Assembly (NCBI RefSeq): GCF_963678975.1
Contig: NC_089275.1
Location: 31,433,977-31,497,976 of the forward strand
DNA: 64,000 bases
Source of the DNA: Dysidea avara
Lineage: Eukaryota; Porifera; Demospongiae; Dictyoceratida; Dysideidae
Direction: 5' to 3'
Below are positions 37,276 through 50,370 of this stretch, piece after piece. The notes beneath the pieces are model-generated. The model was not told where the DNA came from. It made no database searches and saw only the letters and a list, made by a program, of their open reading frames with translations. The position numbers and the translations under genes were made by a program. Position 1 is the stretch's first letter. Every line of letters begins with the position of its first letter.

Positions 37276-40200
37276 AACTTGTCTATACAGTCTATAGTGA
37301 CTAACCTGTCTATACAGTCTATAGTGACTAACCTGTCTATACTGACTAACCTGTCTATACGGTCTATAGTGACTAACCTGTCTATACCGTCTATAGTGAC
37401 TTACCTGTCTATACTGTCTATAGTGACTAACCTGTCTATACGGTCTATAGTGACTAACCTGTCTATACCGTCTATAGTGACTAACCTGTCTATACTGTCT
37501 AGAGTGACTAACCTGTCTATACGGTCTATAGTGACTAACCTGTCTATACAGTCTATTGTGACTAACCTGTCTATACAGTCTATATAGTGACTAACCTGTC
37601 TATACAGTCTATAGTGACTAACCTGTCTACACAGTCTATAGTGACTAACCTGTCTATACAGTCTATAGTGACTAACCTGTCTATACAGTCTATATAGTGA
37701 CTAACCTGTCTATACAGTCTATAGTGACTAACCTGTCTATACATTCTATATAGTGACTAACCTGTCTATACAGTCTATAGTGACTAACCTGTCTATACAG
37801 TCTATAGTGACTAACCTGTCTATACAGTCTATAGTGACTAACCTGTCTATACAGTCTATAGTGACTAACCTGTCTATACGGTCTATAGTGACTAACCTGT
37901 CTATACCGTCTATAGTGACTAACCTGCCTATACAGTCTATAGTGACTAAACTGTCTATATAGTGACTAACCTGTCTATACAGTCTATAGTGACTAACATG
38001 TCTATACAGTCTATATAGTGACTAACCTGTCTATACAGTCTATAGTGACTAACCTGTCTATATTATAGTGACTAACCTGTCTATGCAGTCTATAGTGACT
38101 AACCTGTCTATACAGTCTATAGTGACTAACCTGTCTATACAGTCTATAGTGACTAACCTGTCTATACGGTCTATAGTGACTAACCTGTCTATACCGTCTA
38201 TAGTGACTAACCTGTCTATACCGTCTATAGTGACTAACCTGTCTATACCATCTATAGTGACTAACCTGTCTATACCGTCTATAGTGACTAACCTGTCTAT
38301 ACAGTCTATAGTGACTAACTTGTCTATACAGTCTATAGTGACTAACCTGTCTATACGGTCTATAGTGACTAACCTGTCTATACGGTCTATAGTGACTAAC
38401 CTGTCTATACAGTCTATAGTGACTAACCTGTCTATAACGTCTATGGTGACTAACCTGTCTATGCAGTCTATATAGTGACTAACCTGTCTATACAGTCTAT
38501 ATAGTGACTAACCTGTCTATACAGTCTATAGTGACTAACCTGTCTATACAGTCTATAGTGACTAACCTGTCTATACAGTCTATAGTGACTAACCTGTCTA
38601 TATAGTGACTAACCTGTCTATACAGTCTATATAGTGACTAACCTGTCTATACGGTCTATAGTGACTAACCTGTCTATACCGTCTATAGTGACTAACCTGT
38701 CTATACTGTCTAGAGTGACTAACCTGTCTATACGGTCTATAGTGACTAACCTGTCTATACAGTCTATTGTGACTAACCTGTCTATACAGTCTATATAGTG
38801 ACTAACCTGTCTATACAGTCTATATAGTGACTAACCTGTCTATACGGTCTATAGTGACTAACCTGTCTATACCGTCTATAGTGACTAACCTGTCTATACT
38901 GTCTAGAGTGACTAACCTGTCTATACTGTCTAGAGTGACTAACCTGTCTATACGGTCTATAGTGACTAACCTGTCTATACAGTCTATTGTGACTAACCTG
39001 TCTATACAGTCTGTATAGTGACTAACCTGTCTATACAGTCTATAGTGACTAACCTGTCTACACAGTCTATAGTGACTAACCTGTCTATACAGTCTATAGT
39101 GACTAACCTGTCTATACAGTCTATATAGTGACTAACCTGTCTATACAGTCTATAGTGACTAACCTGTCTATACATTCTATATAGTGACTAACCTGTCTAT
39201 ACAGTCTATAGTGACTAACCTGTCTATACAGTCTATAGTGACTAACCTGTCTATACAGTCTATAGTGACTAACCTGTCTATACATTCTATATAGTGACTA
39301 ACCTGTCTATACAGTCTATAGTGACTAACCTGTCTATACAGTCTATAGTGACTAACCTGTCTATACAGTCTATAGTGACTAACCTGTCTATACGGTCTAT
39401 AGTGACTAACCTGTCTATACCGTCTATAGTGACTAACCTGCCTATACAGTCTATAGTGACTAAACTGTCTATATAGTGACTAACCTGTCTATACAGTCTA
39501 TAGTGACTAACATGTCTATACAGTCTATATAGTGACTAACCTGTCTATACAGTCTATAGTGACTAACCTGTCTATATAGTGACTAACCTGTCTATGCAGT
39601 CTATAGTGACTAACCTGTCTATACAGTCTATAGTGACTAACCTGTCTATACAGTCTATAGTGACTAACCTGTCTATACAGTCTATAGTGACTAACCTGTC
39701 TATACGGTCTATAGTGACTAACCTGTCTATACCGTCTATAGTGACTAACCTGTCTATACCATCTATAGTGACTAACCTGTCTATACCGTCTATAGTGACT
39801 AACCTGTCTATACAGTCTATAGTGACTAACTTGTCTATACAGTCTATAGTGACTAACCTGTCTATACGGTCTATAGTGACTAACCTGTCTATACGGTCTA
39901 TAGTGACTAACCTGTCTATACGGTCTATAGTGACTAACCTGTCTATACAGTCTATAGTGACTAACCTGTCTATAACGTCTATGGTGACTAACCTGTCTAT
40001 GCAGTCTATATAGTGACTAACCTGTCTATACAGTCTATATAGTGACTAACCTGTCTATACAGTCTATAGTGACTAACCTGTCTATACAGTCTATAGTGAC
40101 TAACCTGTCTATACAGTCTATAGTGACTAACCTGTCTATATAGTGACTAACCTGTCTATACAGTCTATATAGTGACTAACCTGTCTATACAGTCTATAGT

Positions 40201-41995
40201 GACTAACCTGTCTACACAGTCTATAGTGACTAACCTGTCTATACCGTCTATAGTGACTAACCTGCCTATACAGTCTATAGTGACTAAACTGTCTATATAG
40301 TGACTAACCTGTCTATACAGTCTATAGTGACTAACATGTCTATACAGTCTATATAGTGACTAACCTGTCTATACAGTCTATAGTGACTAACCTGTCTATA
40401 TAGTGACTAACCTGTCTATGCAGTCTATAGTGACTAACCTGTCTATACAGTCTATAGTGACTAACCTGTCTATACCGTCTATAGTGACTAACCTGTCTAT
40501 ACCATCTATAGTGACTAACCTGTCTATACCGTCTATAGTGACTAACCTGTCTATACAGTCTATAGTGACTAACTTGTCTATACAGTCTATAGTGACTAAC
40601 CTGTCTATACGGTCTATAGTGACTAACCTGTCTATACGGTCTATAGTGACTAACCTGTCTATACAGTCTATAGTGACTAACCTGTCTATACAGTCTATAG
40701 TGACTAACCTGTCTATACGGTCTATTGTGACTAACCTGTCTATACAGTCTGTATAGTGACTAACCTGTCTATACAGTCTATAGTGACTAACCTGTCTACA
40801 CAGTCTATAGTGACTAACCTGTCTATACAGTCTATAGTGACTAACCTGTCTATACAGTCTATAGTGACTAACCTGTCTATACAGTCTATAGTGACTAACC
40901 TGTCTATACAGTCTATAGTGACTAACCTGTCTATATAGTGACTAACCTGTCTATACAGTCTATATAGTGACTAACCTGTCTATACAGTCTATAGTGACTA
41001 ACCTGTCTATACAGTCTATAGTGACTAACCTGTCTATATGGTGACTAACCTGTCTATACAGTCTATATAGTGACTAACCTGTCTATACAGTCTATAGTGA
41101 CTAACCTGTCTACACAGTCTATAGTGACTAACCTGTCTATACAGTCTATATAGTGACTAACCTGTCTATACCGTCTATAGTGACTAACCTGTCTATACAG
41201 TCTATAGTGACTAACCTGTCTATATAGTGACTAACCTGTCTATACAGTCTATATAGTGACTAACCTGTCTATACAGTCTATAGTGACTAACCTGTCTACA
41301 CAGTCTATAGTGACTAACCTGTCTATACAGTCTATATAGTGACTAACCTGTCTATACGGTCTATAGTGACTAACCTGTCTATACCGTCTATAGTGACTAA
41401 CCTGTCTATACAGTCTATAGTGACTAACCTGTCTATATAGTGACTAACCTCTCTATACAGTCTATATAGTGACTAACATTTCTATACAGTCTGTAGTGAC
41501 TAACCTGTCTATACCGTCTATAGTGACTAACCTGTCTATACAGTCTATAGTGACTAACCTGTCTATATAGTGACTAACCTGTCTATACAGTCTATATAGT
41601 GACTAACCTGTCTATACAGTCTATTGTGACTAACCTGTCTATACAGTCTATATAGTGACTAACCTGTCTATACAGTCTATATAGTGACTAACCTGTCTAT
41701 ACAGTCTATAGTGACTAACCTGTCTATACAGTCTATATAGTGACTAACCTGTCTATACAGTCTATTGTGACTAACCTGTCTATACAGTCTATATAGTGAC
41801 TAACCTGTCTATACAGTCTATATAGTGACTAACCTGTCTATACAGTCTATAGTGACTAACCTGTCTATACAGTCTATAGTGACTAACCTGTCTATACAGT
41901 CTATAGTGACTAACCTGTCTATACCGTCTATAGTGTCTAACCTGTCTATACAGTCTATATAGTGACTAACCTGTCTATACAGTCTATATAGTGTC
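37276..41995 (+). repeat. Satellite array, forward orientation
   Basis: About 170 tandem units of 27 bp, core CTGTCTATACAGTCTATAGT followed by GACTAAC. There is a 29-bp variant (extra TA in CTATATAGTG) and a ~19-bp short variant lacking CAGTCTATA. Point variants (CGG, CCG, CTG for CAG) recur in the same order, for example 37753 onward against 39294 onward, giving higher-order copies offset by about 1.5 kb. Open frames here are repeat artefacts. Confidence 0.97.
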
Positions 41996-43772
41996 AGGTT
42001 AGTCACTATAGACTGTATAGACAGGTTAGTCACTATAGACTGTATAGACAGGTTAGTCACTATAGACTGTATAGACAGGTTAGTCACTATATAGACTGTA
42101 TAGACAGGTTAGTCACTATAGACAGTATAGTGTCAGGTTAGTCACTATAGACTGTATAGACATTTTAGTCACTATAGACTGTATAGACAGGTAAGTCACT
42201 ATATAGACTGTATAGACAGGTTAGTCACTATAGACTGTATAGACAGGTTAGTCACTATATAGACTGTATAGACAGGTTAGTCACTATATAGACTGTATAG
42301 ACAGGTTAGTCACTATAGACTGTATAGACAGGTTAGTCACTATAGACTGTATAGACAGGTTAGTCACTATAGACTGTATAGACAGGTTAGTCACTATGTA
42401 GACTGTATAGACAGGTTAGTCACTATAGACTGTATAGACAGGTTAGTCACTATAGACTGTATAGACAGGTTAGTCACTATATAGACTGTATAGACAGGTT
42501 AGTCACTATAGACTGTATAGACAGGTTAGTCACTATAGACTGTATAGACAGGTTAGTCACTATATAAACTGTATAGACAGGTTAGTCACTATAGACTGTA
42601 TAGACAGGTTAGTCACTATAGACTGTATAGACAGGTTAGTCACTATAGACTGTATAGACAGGTTAGTCACTATATAGACTGTATAGACAGGTTAGTCACT
42701 ATAGACTGTATAGACAGGTTAGTCACTATAGACTGTATAGACAGGTAAGTCACTATATAGACTGTATAGACAGGTTAGTCACTATAGACTGTATAGACAG
42801 GTTAGTCACTATAGACTGTATAGACAGGTAAGTCACTATATAGACTGTATAGACAGGTTAGTCACTATAGACTGTATAGACAGGTTAGTCACTATAGACT
42901 GTATAGACAGGTTAGTCACTATAAACTGTATAGACAGGTTAGTCACTATAGACTGTATAAACAGGTTAGTCACTATATAGACTGTATAGACAGGTTAGTC
43001 ACTATATAGACTGTATAGACAGGTTAGTCACTATATAGACTGTATAGACAGGTTAGTCACTATATAGACTGTATAGACAGGTTAGTCACTATATAGACTG
43101 TATAGACAAGTTAGTGACTATAGACCGTATAGACAGGTTAGTCACTATATAGACTGTATAGACAGGTTAGTCACTATAGACTGTATAGACAGGTTAGTCA
43201 CTATATAGACTGTATAGACAGGTTAGTCACTATAGGCTATATAGACAGGTTAGTCACTGTAGACTGTATAGACAGCTTAGTCACTATAGACTGTATAGAC
43301 AGGTTAGTCACTATAGACTGTATAGACAGGTTAGTCACTATAGACTATATAGACAGGTTAGTCACTGTAGACTGTATAGACAGCTTAGTCACTATAGACT
43401 ATATAGACAGGTTAGCCACTATAGACTGTATAGACAGGTNNNNNNNNNNNNNNNNNNNNNNNNNNNNNNNNNNNNNNNNNNNNNNNNNNNNNNNNNNNNN
43501 NNNNNNNNNNNNNNNNNNNNNNNNNNNNNNNNNNNNNNNNNNNNNNNNNNNNNNNNNNNNNNNNNNNNNNNNNNNNNNNNNNNNNNNNNNNNNNNNNNNN
43601 NNNNNNNNNNNNNNNNNNNNNNNNNNNNNNNNNNNNNNNGTATAGACAGGTAAGTCACTATATAGACTGTATAGACAGGTAAGTCACTATATAGACTGTA
43701 TAGACAGGTTGGTCACTATAGACTGTATAGACAGGTTAGTCACTATAGACTGTATAGACAGGTAAGTCACTA
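41996..43772 (-). repeat. Satellite array, inverted orientation, with assembly gap
   Basis: The same unit read on the other strand (GTTAGTCACTATAGACTGTA). The strand switch is at about 41,996 at a GTGTCAGG junction, and a second GTGTCAGG junction lies at about 42,129. Positions 43440-43639 are 200 N, an assembly gap of unknown true size. Confidence 0.95.
43440..43639. other. Assembly gap (200 N)
   Basis: Exactly 200 N within the satellite. The round number suggests a placeholder, so the array may be longer. Confidence 0.99.
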
Positions 43773-43773
43773 T

Positions 43774-44090
43774 CTAATCCAAAACAGCCAAGCTGTAAAA
43801 AAAGTGTGCGGCCCTCAGAAAGGCTATGGTGAAAAAAGATGTGAAATCCAAGGTGGCGGCCAAGAAATGGCTGTGATGGTAGGTTAATGGTAAAAATTTT
43901 AATAACGACAATTCAGGTGAATTTTTGTGCTGCTTCACAAAATTTACCTAAATTGTCATTATTAAAATTTTTACCATTAACCTACCATCACAGCCATTTC
44001 TTGGCCGCCACTTTGGATTTCACATCTTTTTTCACCATAGCCTTTCTGAGGGCCGCACACTTTTTTTACAGCTTGGCTGTTTTGGATTAG
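43774..44090. mobile_element. Near-perfect 317-bp palindromic element
   Basis: CTAATCCAAAACAGCC at the left is mirrored by GGCTGTTTTGGATTAG at the right. The two halves are reverse complements almost to the centre near 43,932, with a loop of only a few bases. It sits where the satellite is interrupted. Confidence 0.8.
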
Positions 44091-44176
44091 ATTTCATTTC
44101 TTTTTGTATTTGTATACCCCATTTATTTTATCAGTAAATGTACAAATTATATATATAATACATAATAATAATATTT

Positions 44177-44416
44177 TGTGAACGGATTTGCGAAAAGGGG
44201 TCTTCCACACACATCCAATTTGCCAACTTTGACAATTGATAACTTCAGACTGGAAAGAGCTATTGCCTTGAAATTTGGGCAGTGGTGAGCACCACTATAG
44301 CTGAATACATGGTGAAATGTTTAGGTTAATATGTTACTTGAACACTGAGTTATGGTCTCCAACGTTTATGGAATTGGATGTGTGTGGAAGACCCCTTTTC
44401 GCAAATCCGGTCACAT
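44177..44416. mobile_element. MITE with TGTGACCGGATTTGCGAAAA ends, copy 2
   Basis: Same 240-bp structure as 30748-30988, with ends TGTGAACGGATTTGCG and CGCAAATCCGGTCACA. It is part of the material inserted in the satellite block. Confidence 0.8.
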
Positions 44417-44439
44417 ATATTGATTACAGAAATCTCCAT

Positions 44440-47400
44440 GATGGTTTCTTTGTAACTGAACACTCTACAATGTGACTTCTTCTAATTGCTCTCTCTACAG
44501 GGTGAATTGTTTGTAGCTGAACGATCTACAAGGTAACTTCTTCTAGCTGATCTCTCTACAGGGTGATGTGTTTGTAGCTGAATTCTGTATAGGTGATTTG
44601 TTTGCAGCTGAGCTCTTTACAGAATGGTTTCTTAGTAGCTGAACTCTCTAAAAGGTAACTTCTTCTAACTGATCTTTCTACAGGGCAATTTGTTTCTGGC
44701 AGAATTTTCTACAGGGTGATTTCTTTGCAGCTGAACTCTCTACATGGTGGTTTCTTTGTAGCTGAACTCTCTACAAGGTAACTTCTTCTAACTGATCTTT
44801 CTACAGGGTGATTTGTTTGTAGCTGAACTATCTACAAGGTAATTTATTCTAGCTGATCTCTCTACAGGGTGATTTGTTTGTAGCTGAATTCTGTACAAGT
44901 AATTTGTTTGCAGCTGAGCTCTTTACAGAATGGTTTCTTTGTAGCTGAACTCTCTACAGGGTGATTTTTTTATAGCTGAAATCCCTACAAGGTAACTTCT
45001 TCTAGCTGATCTTTCTACAGGGCGATTTGTTTGTAGCTGAGTTCTCTACAGGGTGTTTGTTTGCAGCTGAATTGTCTACATGGTGGTTTCTTTATAGCTG
45101 AACTCTCTACAAGGTGACTTCTTCTAGGTGATCTCTCTACAGGGTGATTTGTTTGTAGCTGAACTCTCTACAGGTGATTTGTTTGTAGCTGAACTCTCTA
45201 CAAGGCGATACTTCTAGGTGATCTCTCTACAGGATTCCTTGTTTCTAACTGAACTCTCAACAGGGTGATCTGTTCATAGCTGAACTTTCTACTGGGTGAT
45301 TTGTTTGCAGCTGAACTCTCTAAATGGTGGTTTCTTTGTAGCTGAACTCTCTACAATGTGACTTGTTTGTAGCTGATCTCTCCACAGGGTGACTTGTTTC
45401 TAGCTGAACTCTCTACAGGTGATTTGTTTGTAGCTGAACTCTCTACATGGTGGTTTTGTTGTAGCTGAACTCTCTACAAGGTAACTTCTTCTAGCTGATA
45501 TTTTTACACTGCATATTTGTTTGTAGCTGAGTTCTCTACAGGGTGATTTGTTTGCAGCTGAACTCTCTACATGGGAGTTTCACTGTAGCTGAACTCTCTA
45601 CAATGTGACTTCTTCTAGCTGAACTCTCTACAGGGTGACTTGTTTCTAGCTGAACTCTCTACAGGTGATTTGTTTGCAGCTGAACTCTCTACATGGTGGT
45701 TTCTTTGTAGCTGAACTCTCTACAAGGTAACTTCTTCTAGCCGATCTTTCTACAAGGTGATTGAGTTTTTTGCAGCTGAACTTTTTACATGGTGGTTGCT
45801 TTGTAGCTGAACTCTCTAAAAGGTGACTTCTTCTAGCTGAACTCTCTACAGGATGATTTGTTTGCAGCTGAACTCTCTACGTGGTAGTTTCTTTGTACAG
45901 TAGCTGAACTCTCTACAATGTGACTTCTTCTAGCTGAACTCTCTACAGGGTGACTTGTTTTTAGCTGAACTCTCTACAGGTGATTTGTTTGCAGCTGAAC
46001 TCTCTACATGGTGGTTTCTTTGTAGCTGAACTCTCTACAAGGTAACTTCTTCTAGCTGATCTTTCTACAGGGTGATTTGTTTGTAGCTGAATTCTCTACA
46101 GGGTGATTTATTTGCACCTTATCTCTCTACAAGGTGACTTCTTCTAGCTGAACTCTCAACAGAGTGATTGATTTTTTTGCAGCTGAACTCTCTACATGGT
46201 GGTTTCTTTGTAACTGAACTCTCTACAGGGTGATTTGTTTGTAGCTGAACTCTCTACAGGGTGATCTGCTCATAGCTGAACTCCCTATAAGGTAATTTCT
46301 TCTAGCTAATCTTTCTACAGGGCGATTTGTTTGTAGCTGAGTTCTCTACAGGGTGATTTGTTTGCAGCTGAACTCTACATGGTAGTTTCTTTGTAGCTCT
46401 ACAATGTGACTTCTTCTAGCTGAACTCTCTACAAGGTGACTTGTTTCTAGCTGATCTCTCTACAGGGTGGCTTGTTTCTAGCTGAACTCTCTACAGGTGA
46501 TTTGTTTGCAGCTGAACTCTCTACATGGTTTATTTCTTTGTAACTGAACTCCCTGAAAGGTGACTTCTTCTAGCTGATCTCTCTACAGGGAGATTTGTTT
46601 GTAGCTTAACTCTCTACAGGTGATTTGTTTGCAGCTGAACTCTCTACATGATGGTTTCTTTGTAGCTGAACTCTCTACAAGGTGATTTCTTCTATAGCTT
46701 ATCTTTCTACAGGGTGATTTCTTTGTAGCTGAACTCTCTACAAGGTGATTTCTTCTATAGCTGATCTTTCTACAGGGTGATTTGTTTGTACCTGAACTAT
46801 CTACATGATGGTTTCTTTGTAGCTGAACTCTCTACAAGGTAACTTCTTTTAGCTGATCTCTCTACAGGACAATTTGTTTGTACCTGAACTCTCACATGAT
46901 TGTTTCTTTGAAGCTGAACTCTCTACAAGGTGATTTCTTCTAGCTGATCTTTCTACAGGGTGATTTGTTTGTAGCAGAACTCTCTACAAGGAAACTTCTT
47001 CTAGCTGATCTCTCTACAGGGAGATTTGTTTGTAGCTGAACTCTCTATACATGATTTGTTTGCGGCTGAATTCTCTACATGATGGTTTCTTTGTAGCTGA
47101 ACTCTCTACAAGGTAACTTCTTCTAGCTGATCTCTTTACAGGGTGAATTGTTTGTAGCTGAACGATCTACAAGGTAACTTCTTCTAACTGATCTCTCTAC
47201 AGGGTGATTTGTCTGTATCTGAACTCTCTACAAGGAAACCTCTTTTAACTGAGCTCTGTACAGAGTGAATTGTTTGTAGCTGAACTATCTACAAGGTAAC
47301 TTCTTCTAGCTGATCTCTCTACAGAATGATTTGTTTGTAGCTGAACTATCTACAAGGTAACTTCTTCTAGCTGATCTCTCTACAGGGTGATTTGTTTGTA

Positions 47401-47720
47401 GCTGAATTCTGTATAGGTGATTTGTTTGCAGCTGAGCTCTTTACAGAATGGTTTCTTTGTAGCTGAACTCTCTACAAGGTAACTTCTTCTAGCTGATGTA
47501 TCTACAGGGTCACTAGTTTGTAGCTGAATTCTCTACATGGTGGTTTCTTTGTAACTGAACTATCTACAAGGTGACATCTTCTAGCTGATCTTTCAACAGG
47601 GTGATTTGTTTGTAACTGAACTCTTTACAAGAAAACTTCTTCTAACTGATGTCTGAACAGGGTGAATTGTTTGTAGCTGATCTCTATACAGGTTACTTAT
47701 TTCTAACTGATCTCTTGAAT
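44440..47720 (+). repeat. Minisatellite, ~28-31 bp units
   Basis: About 110 imperfect units built on TAGCTGAACTCTCTACA followed by a variable spacer (AGGTGACTTCTTC, GGGTGATTTGTTTG or TGGTGGTTTCTTTG). Two spacer types tend to alternate, giving a ~60-bp dimer in places. Units differ more from each other than in the 27-bp satellite, so this array is older. Stops interrupt every frame. Confidence 0.95.
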
Positions 47721-47779
47721 TCTGTTCAGGGTGACTGCTCTATTAGGATGACTGCTCTATTAGAGTATCTCGATCTCGC

Positions 47780-48590
47780 ACTTGCTACACCAAGTTGGAT
47801 TTCGTGTTATAACTCCGTGGCTTTAAGTCTGATTCTTCTACACCATTGAAGAGCCTTTCTAAGGTGATAACTCCATCTGTACAGCGATTTTCAAAGCATT
47901 ACCCCAAGTGGTTTATCTGGTAGGCGTGGCAAGCATAATAATAATAATAATAATAATAAAATATAAAATAAACTAATCTCGATTGCGTAATTGTTACACA
48001 CTGTTGATTTTTTCGCTGTATCTTCCTGGTTTTTAGCTCGATTTCTTTCAAACCACAAAAGGTTTGAGGTTCAATAGTTAACCTATTCACCCACCGATTT
48101 TCAGCTTCTTCCCATACGCGGTTTACCCTGTAGGCGTGACAACATATTGGTGTTATTTTTCGTGCATAATCGCTCATAACTCTTTGCCTGTTTATGGTAT
48201 TCCAGCCAAAGTTGGTACAGAGATGCGCCTTTATACCCCCCTTCTGTGTGCCAAATTTCAAGGCAATCGGATAACGCGTTCGCGTTTTATAGCAGTTTTT
48301 GTAAGTGTGCGAAAAGAGGAAGAAAAATAAGAAGAAGAAAAAAAACGAAGAAACTAAGCCAATATTTGAAGTCGCATATCTCAGGAATGCCTGAAGCGAT
48401 TTCGCTCAAATTTGGAATGTGGAGTACTGAAGGTGGAGGGAATCTACACAGCAAAATTTGTCTTGTTTCATCAAGGCAGCACAGAGCTACGAAGGTGCGA
48501 AAATTGCGTTTTCTTTCTTCCTGTCAATATACTCACGGGGTTGCGCGCCGGCTTCTTGGGCCGCACGACACACTACCGTGTGTCTTGATA
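47780..48590 (+). repeat. Ancient dispersed repeat, unclassified
   Basis: Non-satellite sequence with an AATAAT microsatellite (47936-47960), a GTTGATTTTTTCGCTG motif like those in other repeats here, and A-rich stretches. Short open frames (for example 48246-48593) run straight into the satellite and look non-genic. It resembles sponge dispersed repeats I know, but I cannot name a family. Confidence 0.5.
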
Positions 48591-50275
48591 TAGACTGTAT
48601 AGACAGGTTAGTCACTATAGACTGTATAGACAGGTTAGTCACTATAGACTGTATAGACAGGTTAGTCACTATAGACTGTATAGACAGGTTAGTCACTATA
48701 GACTGTATAGACAGGTTAGTCACTATATAGACTGTATAGACAGGTTAGTCACTATAGACTGTATAGACAGGTTAGTCACTATAGACTGTATAGACAGGTA
48801 AGTCACTATATAGACTGTATAGACAGGTTAGTCACTATAGACTGTATAGACAGGTTAGTCACTATAAACTGTATAGACAGGTTAGTCACTATAGACTGTA
48901 TACACAGGTTAGTCACTATATAGACTGTATAGACAGGTTAGTCACTATATAGACTGTATAGACAGGTTAGTCACTATATAGACTGTATAGACAGGTTAGT
49001 CACTATATAGACTGTATAGACAGGTTAGTCACTATAGACTGTATAGACAGGGTAGTCACTATATAGACTGTATAGACAGGTTAGTCACTATAGACTGTAT
49101 AGACAGGTTAGTCACTATATAGACTGTATAGACAGGTTAGTCACTATATAGACTGTATAGACAGATTAGTCACTATAAACTGTATAGACAGGTTAGTCAC
49201 TGTATAGACAGGTTAGTCACTATATAGACTGTATAGACAGGTTAGTCACTATAGACTGTATAGACAAGTTAGTCACTATATAGACTGTATAGACAGATTA
49301 ATCACTATAGACTGTATAGACAGGTTAGTCACTATATAGACTGTATAGACAGGTTAGTCACTATAGACTGTATAGACAGGTTAGTCACTATATAGACTGT
49401 ATATAGACTGTATAGACAGGTTAGTCACTATATAGACTGTATAGACAGGTTAGTCACTATAGACTGTATAGACAGGTTAGTCACTATAGACTGTATAGAC
49501 AGGTAAGTCACTATATAGACTGTATAGACAGGTTAGTCACTATAGACTGTATAGACAGGTTAGTCACTATAGACTGTATAGACAGGTTAGTCACTATATA
49601 GACTGTATAGACAGGTTAGTCACTATAGACTGTATAGACAGGTTAGTCACTATAGACTGTATAGACAGGTTAGTCACTATACAGACTGTATAGACAGGTT
49701 AGTCACAATAGACTGTATAGACAGGTAAGTCACTATATAGACTGTATAGACAGGTTAGTCACTATAGACTGTATAGACAGGTTAGTCACTATAGACTGTA
49801 TAGACAGGTAAGTCACTATATAGACTGTATAGACAGGTTAGTCACTATAGACTGTATAGACAGGTAAGTCACTATATAGACTGTATAGACAGGTTAGTCA
49901 CTATAGACTGTATAGACAGGTTAGTCACTATAGACTGTATAGACAGGTTAGTCACTGTAGACTGTATAGACAGCTTAGTCACTATAGACTGTATAGACAG
50001 ACAGGTTAGTCACTGTAGACTGTATAGACAGCTTAGTCACTATAGACTGTATAGACAGGTTAGTCACTATAGACTGTATAGACAGGTTAGTCACTATAGA
50101 CTATATAGACAGGTTAGTCACTATAGACTGTATAGACAGGTTAGTCACTATAGACTGTATAGACAGATTAGTCACTGTAGACTATATAGACAGGTTAGTC
50201 AATATAGACTTTATAGACAGGTTAGTCACTATAGACTGTATAGACAGGTTAGTCAAGATAGACTCTATAGAGAGG
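48591..50275 (-). repeat. Satellite array, inverted orientation, distal part
   Basis: Continues the orientation of 41996-43772 after the inserted block. Units degrade toward the right end, with variant GTAGACTG and CAGCTTAG units near 49,960-50,260, as is usual at array edges. Confidence 0.95.
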
Positions 50276-50370
50276 CTATAGTCTCTATACACAAGGTGGT
50301 TAGAATTATTAGTATACTAGTAAAATCCCATTATCCGTGTTACGGATAACATCCTGTCTCTAATGGCTAC

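Larger units (their letters stand above)
43773..48590. other. Composite block inserted in the satellite
   Basis: Satellite breaks at GTCACTAT and resumes ATAGACTG. Between lie the palindrome (43774), a MITE (44177), a 30-bp-type minisatellite (44440-47720), an ACTGCTCTATTAGAGTA motif pair (47739-47772) and an old dispersed repeat (47780-48590). No gene was found. Confidence 0.75.
37211..50370. mobile_element. TIR-bounded transposon filled with satellite DNA
   Basis: The left end AAGTGGCATTACAGACAGG and the right end read inward GTAGCCATTAGAGACAGG, then both continue ATGTTATCCGTAACACGG. The outer few bases differ. A 10-bp direct repeat TGTACATATG flanks it (37201-37210 and 50371-50380). Almost everything inside is the 27-29 bp satellite, apart from the 43.8-48.6 kb insertion. 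No transposase is present. The target-duplication size suggests a Mutator-like mechanism. Confidence 0.65.

Noticed and set aside
37279-41000. Many long open frames with TNLSIQSIV-type repeats
   Set aside because: They are read-through of the 27-bp satellite, whose unit is a multiple of three without stops. They end wherever a 29-bp unit shifts the frame. No promoter, no domain, and the same occurs on the other strand after the inversion.
37276-43772. CRISPR-like regular repeats
   Set aside because: Units are directly abutting with no unique spacers, and the DNA is animal nuclear.
47649-47849. 66-codon frame at the end of the minisatellite
   Set aside because: It consists of minisatellite plus the dispersed CTCTATTAGAGTA motif; nothing coding is recognisable.
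48136-48730. Overlapping plus and minus frames running into the satellite
   Set aside because: They cross the boundary between an old repeat and the satellite and have no domain; the sequence resembles a dispersed non-coding repeat.
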